A model generated the notes under the pieces. The model did no database searches. It had not been told where the DNA came from and saw only the letters and a program-made list of their open reading frames with translations. The translations under genes and the position numbers were made by a program. This document shows positions 28,852 through 35,800 of a stretch of DNA of 64,000 nt, piece by piece; position 1 is the first letter of the stretch; each line of letters opens with the position of its first letter. Origin of the DNA: an uncultured Coriobacteriaceae bacterium (GTDB taxonomy: Bacteria; Actinomycetota; Coriobacteriia; Coriobacteriales; Atopobiaceae); contig CADCHF010000020.1 in assembly GCA_902801175.1 (NCBI GenBank), positions 1 to 64,000 of the forward strand, in the 5' to 3' direction.

Positions 28852-29554
28852 ATATAAACGTGGATAGTTAGAGATGCGGAAGGGTCATCAGGGTCGTAAG
28901 CCCAGCCTCTCACATGTACGGTGCCCGCACCGCCTTCCGCAAGATCAAAATAGCCCACTGGGTCATTGTTGACATTTTCACTTGTTAGATAAATATAACC
29001 TGTTATACCCCCATTCATCCATGAAATTACTGGTCCCGTATGAAAATATATATTGGAAAACCTTGGCCAAGTTGCACTCCTTTTAAATCCGGATTCGGAA
29101 ACAAACGCAACGCCATTCGAAACATATTCTACAAATGCAACATGTCCACTTCCATTTGATGTTCCAATTACAAGTGAGCCTGGTTTTGGAGTTGATCCTG
29201 TTTCGTATGCTCTATTATTCCGAACATAGTTCCACATTGCAGTAGGAGTACCGCTACCAATCTTAGGCGCAGAACCGAGTACTTCGGCAGCTCTTCCCCA
29301 TGCATACCAAGTACAGTTCTCTATGACATAACTTCCACCTTCTTGCTTTCCTTTTGGCGCAAGCCCTGGAGCTGCATAAAAAGGATTAGCTGACGAGTAG
29401 TACCAGCTATTACTAGACTCTGGAGGAGCCGTCCTTTCGTATACGCAAAAGCATTAGAAGAATTGAAGAGCAGGCTGCCTATTAATATCGAAAATCCAAA
29501 CAGTAAAACATCGATATTCTTTATAGGAAATATCCATTCACTTTGTTTCCTCAT
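28789..29554 (-). pseudogene. Broken CHAP/CWB2 surface protein gene
   Basis: Remnant of a secreted CHAP protein. From 29554 a signal-like sequence (VLLFGFSILIGSLLF, then NAFAY) runs into a frameshift at about 29437-29443; shifting frame restores ERTAPPESSNSWYYSS, the CHAP Cys motif NCTWYAWGRAAEVLG and the His motif GSGHVAFVEYV. The protein then reads to AYDPDDPSASLTIHVY and at 28851/28852 is fused out of frame to the terminal codons of a CWB2 repeat (GYVFGGTLAFSEDLFDSLPR in the other frame). So it carries a frameshift and has lost most of its wall-binding part. It sits divergent from a truncated response regulator. Confidence 0.85.
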
Positions 29555-29659
29555 ACCAGTTCGCAATTTAACTGCATAAACACTCTAAGTAAGGTCTTCA
29601 TTCAAATCTGGTACTCAATATCGCAACTTTTCATCCAGCTGCTATTGCTAATTGTTAAA

Positions 29660-29674
29660 TTCGTTATTCGTGGT
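29660..29674. promoter_or_regulatory. Recurring motif, looser copy (TTCGTTATTCGTGGT), site 3
   Basis: Matches the motif at 23498 in 11 of 15 positions and lies in the divergent gap between the CHAP pseudogene and the truncated response regulator. Weak on its own; reported because of the repeated context. Confidence 0.3.
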
Positions 29675-29792
29675 AGCAATCTCGTTATTTACGACAAGCT
29701 AAGCCGCCACTTCTGTCATTTTCGCTTCACTAACCACAAGCTGGCACTACTATGTTATTCATCAATAGATGCTCTACAAAGAGGATGTGGCA

Positions 29793-30122
29793 ATGGCAAT
29801 TGTTGTATTTGATGATGAGCTAGAGAGCTCTACCATCCTGCGTCAGATGGTGGATGGGCTGCTCTCCCAAGAGATGAACTACGACATCATCGAGATCAAC
29901 GACCTCAGCTCCCTCGCGCGCTTCCTCAAGGATGGGAATCGCGTCGACATCCTCGTCACCGACATTGTCATGCCCGAGAGCTCGGTCGATGGCATCGAGG
30001 TCGTCAAGCGCCTCTTCCCCGCCGAGAGCGGAACGCAAATCCTCGTCAGTCGCCGCCGTGTAAAAGAGGTCCCGCGCGCCCTTCTGGAGCGCATCTCAGG
30101 CCGCTCGCAGGCGAGGGGGTAA
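29793..30122 (+). CDS. LytTR-type response regulator with large internal deletion
   Basis: Only 109 aa. The receiver N-terminus is intact with the acidic pocket (VVFDDE) and the phospho-acceptor Asp in ILVTDIVMPES, but after PAESGTQI it jumps straight to the last residues of a LytTR DNA-binding domain, SRRRVKEVPRALLERISG. The full-length homologue at 39449 has GTQV in the receiver and GTQI just before the same LytTR end, so an in-frame deletion between these two GTQ-coding sites explains it. It lacks nearly the whole DNA-binding domain. It overlaps or abuts the following sensor gene. Probably nonfunctional, although it could still accept phosphate. Confidence 0.8.
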   Translation: MAIVVFDDELESSTILRQMVDGLLSQEMNYDIIEINDLSSLARFLKDGNRVDILVTDIVMPESSVDGIEVVKRLFPAESGTQILVSRRRVKEVPRALLERISGRSQARG

Positions 30123-30130
30123 TGCCCAAC

Positions 30131-31081
30131 ATGATCTACCATGCCATCCAAATCATGCTCATGCTCTGCATGGAGGTACTCCGTGCATGGACATGTACAA
30201 AGATTCTCACCGTAAGGTCCGTGCCACTGTATTACGTGGTATCTCTCTCCGCTTTCGTTATCAGCACAACAGCGCGCTTGCTCGGCGTGCCAGACTTGAT
30301 ACGTTCCCCGCTCTCCATCATCTTCATCAGCTTTGTGATGCCGATTGCGCTGTCCACCGACAGGATGAGCGTGCGCTTTCAACGCATGCTCATGGTCCAG
30401 TCCGTCGTCTTTCTCACAGAGATAATCGCATCCACAACGTACACTTTTCTTACCAACGGGTCCATGTCCCCGAGCTCTATAGGGCCCCACAACATAGCGC
30501 TTATCGCCACGGTTTATGTTGAGACGCTATTGATAGCGGCACCGCTCTTTCAGGCGACAATCGCCATCTGCAATCGTCTCGACGGAATCAATGACACTCC
30601 CCCTCAAGGCTCGATCATCATCCTCATGCTCGGTACGATTGTGATGTTCTTACTCACGTACCAGCGCTTTATGGCCGTCAATGCCAACGGGATAGCATAT
30701 GCTGGCGCGTCCCTTGCTTTTTGTTGGCTCGCGGTTGGCATCGATTGCCTCATCTTTGCCTCTGTAATGAGAGAGCTCAATGCGCGACGAGAGCTTACCC
30801 AGCGTGCGATAGTGGCTCGTCAAGCTCGCCACGAGCGCATCGAAATCGAGGCGATGGCTCAAAAGGCCACCTCTCTCTACAGGCTGCGCCACTCATTGGC
30901 CAGCCAGATGCGGGCCATATCAAACCTGGCTGAGGAAGGACACTTCGATCAAGCCGACAGCCGCCTCTCCGCAATGTGGGAACAGGCTCATATGCTAGCC
31001 GAAAACTCCGGCGCATCGGATGCAGCCCTGCCATCACTCACCTCCACCAGCCCTGAGCCGCCTGTGCGAACCGCCTCATGA
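30131..31081 (+). CDS. AgrC-like membrane sensor ending after the His box (sensor 3)
   Basis: Third paralogue (316 aa), with the same start MIYHAIQIMLMLC, six to seven membrane helices, coiled coil (ELTQRAIVARQARHERIEIE) and His box YRLRHSLASQMRAISNLAEEG; the Asn of the box is Ser here. A slightly longer Ser/Pro-rich tail follows. I prefer ATG at 30131 by comparison with its paralogues; an ATG at 30122 overlapping the regulator stop is possible. The reading frame is intact although its neighbours are damaged. The stop overlaps the start of sensor 4. Confidence 0.78.
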   Translation: MIYHAIQIMLMLCMEVLRAWTCTKILTVRSVPLYYVVSLSAFVISTTARLLGVPDLIRSPLSIIFISFVMPIALSTDRMSVRFQRMLMVQSVVFLTEIIASTTYTFLTNGSMSPSSIGPHNIALIATVYVETLLIAAPLFQATIAICNRLDGINDTPPQGSIIILMLGTIVMFLLTYQRFMAVNANGIAYAGASLAFCWLAVGIDCLIFASVMRELNARRELTQRAIVARQARHERIEIEAMAQKATSLYRLRHSLASQMRAISNLAEEGHFDQADSRLSAMWEQAHMLAENSGASDAALPSLTSTSPEPPVRTAS

Positions 31082-31950
31082 AAAGCATAGCAGTTCAGAT
31101 AAGCCCTATATTCTGTATCGAGGCGCTCGCCTGTTGGATATACCTACGGGTCCTGACGTTTCGTTCCCAGCTCTTGTTTTGCCTCATCTACTTTGTGCAG
31201 ATACTCATCAACTTCGCGATGCGTCTGATGAATGTGCCCAACCTCATCCGCTCTGTCATTGGAATTCCTGTCTTCCAGATCGGCATGCCGCTAATCATGT
31301 CTTCAGACGAGTTCAGCGTTAAGCTCAACCGCATATTGCTTGTCAACTTTGGAACCATCCTCGCCGAGCTGCTTGGCTCGAGCATCTACGCAGTCATCAC
31401 TGGAGGACAGATGATTCCCAACAGTGTTGCGTCGAGCAGCATCCCGTCGATTGCCATGGTGTATGTGCATCGATCTTTGCTGTGGCTGCACCGTTATTCC
31501 AGGTAATCGTTACGCTGTGCAACCGCGTAGACAATGTTGATGACCTGTGCTTTCGGGTGCCTATCATCATCCTTATGGTGACTACGTCCCTGCAGTTTGG
31601 CCTGAGCTACCTTAGACTCTGCACGTTTTACAGCTCAGCTACATACGCCGCCACATCGCTCGCCTTCTGCTGGCTTACGGTGATAATTGACTACCTCATT
31701 CTTGCCTCAGCCATGCGCGAGGCCGAGGCTCGCAGGGAGTTCTCACACCAGCGCCATCGCGGCCCGGCAGGCGAAGCACGAGCGCACAGAAATCGAAGCG
31801 ATTGCCCAGAAGACCGGGGCCCTCTACATGCTTCGCCACTCCCTGGCCAACCAGATGAGGAGCATTGCCGATCTCGCGACAGCAGGTGAAGCGGAAAGGG
31901 CCAACACTTGCCTGCTCGAGCTCGAGAACCAAGCACATGCCTTAACATAA
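31078..31950 (+). pseudogene. Frameshifted AgrC-like sensor (sensor 4)
   Basis: Fourth sensor paralogue, readable only across three frames. The first part (MKSIAVQISPIFCIEALACW) runs to about 31470, where AMVYV should continue into IFAVAAPLFQVIVTLC but an extra base shifts the frame. A second break near 31745 separates EAEARREFS from AIAARQAKHERTEIEAIAQK and the His box YMLRHSLANQMRSIADLA. With both breaks repaired the length matches the other sensors. It starts within the stop of sensor 3 and is followed at once by a truncated kinase-like gene. Confidence 0.85.
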
Positions 31951-31954
31951 GGCC

Positions 31955-32104
31955 ATGATGACTAGACGGCGCATCATCACCCTGCTCTTTGCAGCGCTAT
32001 ACGTTTTGCAGATAGCTCTTCTCGTCTACTGGCACATGCTCTCAAGCGCAGCGGGCCGAAATGCAAGTGTGCCCGTAACACGTACGCCGAGAACGGCAGG
32101 CTGA
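31955..32104 (+). pseudogene. 5' fragment of the kinase-like gene, cut by an IS remnant
   Basis: The first 39 codons (TRRRIITLLFAALYVLQIAL and on to SSAAGRNASV) match the N-terminus of the kinase-like protein at 25669. At about 32072 homology stops and the sequence becomes IS21-type transposase in the opposite direction, with a stop at 32102-32104. Its position right after sensor 4 copies the order sensor-sensor-kinase of the intact operon. Confidence 0.85.
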
Positions 32105-32455
32105 TCACGAGCGCGTACGCCTTGGGCGGCTCGCGTGCGTCGGGGTCGCAGACGCGCATGGCGTCGCCGCGCCAGTCGACCTGCGTCCACTCTCCGGGCC
32201 TCCACTCGACGTGTATCGCAAGCTCGGGGTTCGCGTCGACCCGGCGCTGATGCCTGTGGCAGAAGGACGAGTGCATGTTGGGCGTCCTCCCCGCAAGCAC
32301 GGCGCGCTCGGCGCGCTCGTTCCACGGCAGCGTCATCGTGACGCCGCGCCTGCCCATCTCCCCCTGCACCCACTCGTGGTCTATTGCTGCCTTGGCCGGG
32401 TCTGAGCGGTCCTGCGGGAGTAGAGCCTGGCTCGCATCGCCTCGTCGCCCCCCAA
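32073..32455 (-). mobile_element. Fragment of an IS21-family transposase gene (istA)
   Basis: The minus-strand frame reads HVEWRPGEWTQVDWRG then KAYALVISLPFSAYV, which matches the start of the IstA catalytic DDE domain (the first Asp lies in QVDW). Only about 380 bases remain; no istB and no complete ends are present. One end interrupts the kinase-like gene, the other meets the duplicated 415-bp segment. The insertion or its later deletion explains the loss of the rest of the kinase gene. Confidence 0.75.
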
Positions 32456-32863
32456 GAAGTCAATCATCTGTCGATTTCGCGCCATTTCGCCATCCATAAA
32501 CCGGCCAGGGCAACACATGCAGTACGTGCTTTCGTTCAGTTTGCTGACCTTCTTACGGAGATGGTTCCATACGCAACGTATGTCCTAATTCCAACGGACC
32601 CATAATCCGAAGTTTGATGGGCGAAATACCATCACTACTTAAGCTCCCGTGATCTCGAAAGCCAGATGAATGGTCCGGCGGGCAGACGCCTAGGGCTACG
32701 CGACTCCGCTCGCGCAGAATTCCGAACAATAACGCCTAGCCCTATAACCTTCAACGTGCTTATGGGGTCGGTCCCGTTGCCGAGGCCGACCCCATAGCTG
32801 TTACCTCGGCAGGCTATCGAAGAGGGCCTTGCTGAAGGCCAGCTCGCCGCCGAAGACGTAGCC
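32449..32863. repeat. Duplicated 415-bp segment, copy 2
   Basis: Counterpart of 28437-28851. It holds the noncoding region downstream of the giant surface gene, a hairpin (32766-32795, GGGGTCGG paired with CCGACCCC) and the last codons of its CWB2 module. Homology between copies starts next to the IS21 remnant. Confidence 0.8.
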
Positions 32864-35800
32864 TGTCTCAATCTCGGACGCATGGTCGGTGGCGAAGGAG
32901 AGGTTGGCCGGTGCCTTGTCGTCGCAGAGCAGCAGGACGGAGCCGTTCTTCCCGCAGAGGGCGGCGCCCGCGAGGGCGTCCGGGAAGTTCTGGCTCGTGG
33001 CGAAGGCCATGTTCGCGACGGCGAGACCGTTCTCGAGCGCGAAGTCGGCGATGGCGCGGCTCGTGGCGGGGCCGTTGTCGCCTGCCAGGCGGCCTGCGAG
33101 CGTGACGCCGGCCTTCTTGAGCTGGGCTTGCCGCCCACGATGTAGGCTCGCCTGATCCCGCAGTCCTTCAGCGCCTTGACGACGTCGGCGTTGAGGGACT
33201 TCCCGTTGTCGGCGAGGAGGATCGGCCAGTGCTTCGCGTAGGAAATAGGCGCCACGGACAGCGCGTCCTTGAAGCTCTTGTTGGTGGCTATGATTGCCGT
33301 GCCGTCCCAGCGGCTCCCGCCGGCCTTCGCGAGGGCCGCCGAGGTCGAGGCCGACGTCTGACCGAAGACGCGCTCGGGCCTTACGCCGGTGACCCTCTGA
33401 ATCGCGGTGAGCACTCCGTCTGAGACGGCGGCCTTGCCGCCAGCCACGTAGACCTTTGACGGCTTCAGGGCCTTGAGCTGCGCCTCGGCCTGCCTGGAGA
33501 GCGACTTGCCGGCAGTCAGCACCACGGGGCCGCCGTCGAGGCCGGCCAGGCCCGCCGCCGCCAGCGCGTCCTTGAAGCCCTCGCCGGTGGCGACGACCAC
33601 GGTGCCGCCGGTCTGTCCGGACCACCCCTCGGACACGATTGCTGCCATCGTGTCGTAGCGGCCGTTGCCCGCGAGGCGCTTCCACTCAGCACTGGTTGGA
33701 GCTGAAGAATCAACAATCTTGAACGTTGTTTTCTTCGATCCTACGTAGTTGCCTCTACCAGAAGCAGTGACGCTAGCCACACCTACGTCAACATTGTCTG
33801 CAAATTCCAAGGTGTAGTCGGTACCTGACTTTAGCGTCACATCGCCCATCGTGACTGTCACAACCGGTTCAATAGCTTCACCCGTGTACTCCTGGTCAGG
33901 AATCGCTGAAATGTTGGCAGCGTTGATGTCTGCTGGAGCAATCAAGAAGCTTGCCTTAGCGACACCTTCGTATCTGCCGGCACCCGTTACCTCAACCATT
34001 GCCGTGCCAGCATTGATGTTGTCACGATACACAACGGTATAGTCAGACTCTGCAACCAATGTTGCCCCATTAATAGTGATTATGACCTCAGGTTCTTTCT
34101 GGGTACCGTCATACGTCTGATCATCGACCTCAATTGTCGCGTCTGTGATTAAGACTTTCTCGGGATCAGGGCTTGTGATAGCAAACTGAAGCTCTCTGTC
34201 CCCCTCAAAGTCTCCCCTACCTTCGACCAAAACGGTACCAACGCCAGGCTCAGTGTTATCTGTGTATGAGAGATCATAATCAACGCCTTCGGCTAGATCG
34301 TAGCCATTGTATGAGGCGGAGATGGAAGGCCTTGCCTCGCTACCAGAAAGTACCTGGTCTTCAATATCGTCAATCGTCACAAGGTTGATGCTTGCCGGAA
34401 GAATCTTGTATTCGAGTCGGGTCGAGCCAAAACAGTTCCCAATACCAGTAGCGATAACAGCCGCGGTTCCTGCATGAACTGCATTTTCATACTCAAGCTC
34501 GTAATCTCTACCGTTAACAAGCGTCGCATCACTCACGAAGGAACCGTCTTCGTTGGTATGTCCATATGCAAGCGACTCGATATCAGGCCTGATTTCCTCC
34601 CCAGTGAACATTTGCGCATCGATAGCAACGCTCTCATGCGTGGAGTCGAGGCTACGTTGCCCAATTGAGAACTGGAAGCTCTTGCTTCCCTCATATTGGC
34701 CAATTCCGGAGTAAGTTATTGAACCCGTACCAGCATTCACATTGTCTGTATACGAGATCTCATAGTCTTTGCCCTCAATGAGCTCCTCGCCAGAATAAGA
34801 GATGGGTGCAAATGGCCTCTGCTCCTCACCTGTATATGTCAGCTCAAGACTATCGAAATACCCAGGGTCAGTGAGCTCTGCAAGCTCAATACTTCTCGTC
34901 CTCTCCCCCTCGGCAATCGATGTCACCTTGAATCCCCACTCGGCAAGAGCACTATCGGATTCGAGCCTAATCTTGATAGTGTCTCCAGGAATACTAACGC
35001 TCTGACCGGCAAGTTCAGACCCAGTGTAGGTACCGATAAGGTTTCCATCCGAATCAAACAGCTTGATATAGTCGCACCCCTCTTCAACCGAGGAACGTTC
35101 ATCGAAAGTCACAACGAGACCATTTGATCCAGCCGAACGGTAGGACCAGATATCGGTGCAGCTATTCTCATAGGGATGCGGGCTTTCAAGTTTGGTGGGA
35201 TTATCAACAATGTAGGCATTGTTTGCCACCGTGACTTTGCAAGTACGTGAGACGTTGCTTCCATCAGTGGACTTGGCGGTAATGGTCGCAGTCCCCTTCT
35301 TGAGTGCTGTCACCAGACCATTGCTGTCCACCGTAGCAATCTCGGCGTTATCAGTACTCCACTCGACATCTTTCTTCTGGGCATCCGATGGGTATACAGT
35401 CGCAACAAGCTGGAACGTATCGGCGCCGTCGAGCGAGAGCGAAGTCTTGTTTAAGCCGATGCTAGTGACACCTTGTACGACATTGACGGTCACAGATGCG
35501 GCCTTGTCGCCCACGACAAGCTTCACTGTTGTTTTTCCCACTCCCACAGCAGTGATCTTGCCATATGCGTCAACCTTTGCAACCGAGGTATTCGAGGACT
35601 TCCACGTTACTTCACCAGTGAAGTCTATGGGCTGAATATCAGCAGCAAGAGTGATTGATTTCCCGTTGAGGAGAGTAACCTCTTTCTGGTCAATCGTAAT
35701 GCTGGTTGCGCTCACATCGATGGGATTGAACTTGATTGAGTTGTCCTTGGCGTATGTCTCAGCATAGGTGCCAGCAACACCGTTGATAGTCATCTTGCTT

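Noticed and set aside
23337-32104. AgrB/AgrD peptide-pheromone genes near the AgrC-like sensors
   Set aside because: No membrane protease of AgrB type or short precursor peptide with suitable motifs was found among the readable frames.
32026-32463. A 145-codon minus-strand ORF overlapping the IS21 remnant
   Set aside because: The neighbouring frame carries the IstA motifs; this one is Arg-rich shadow sequence.
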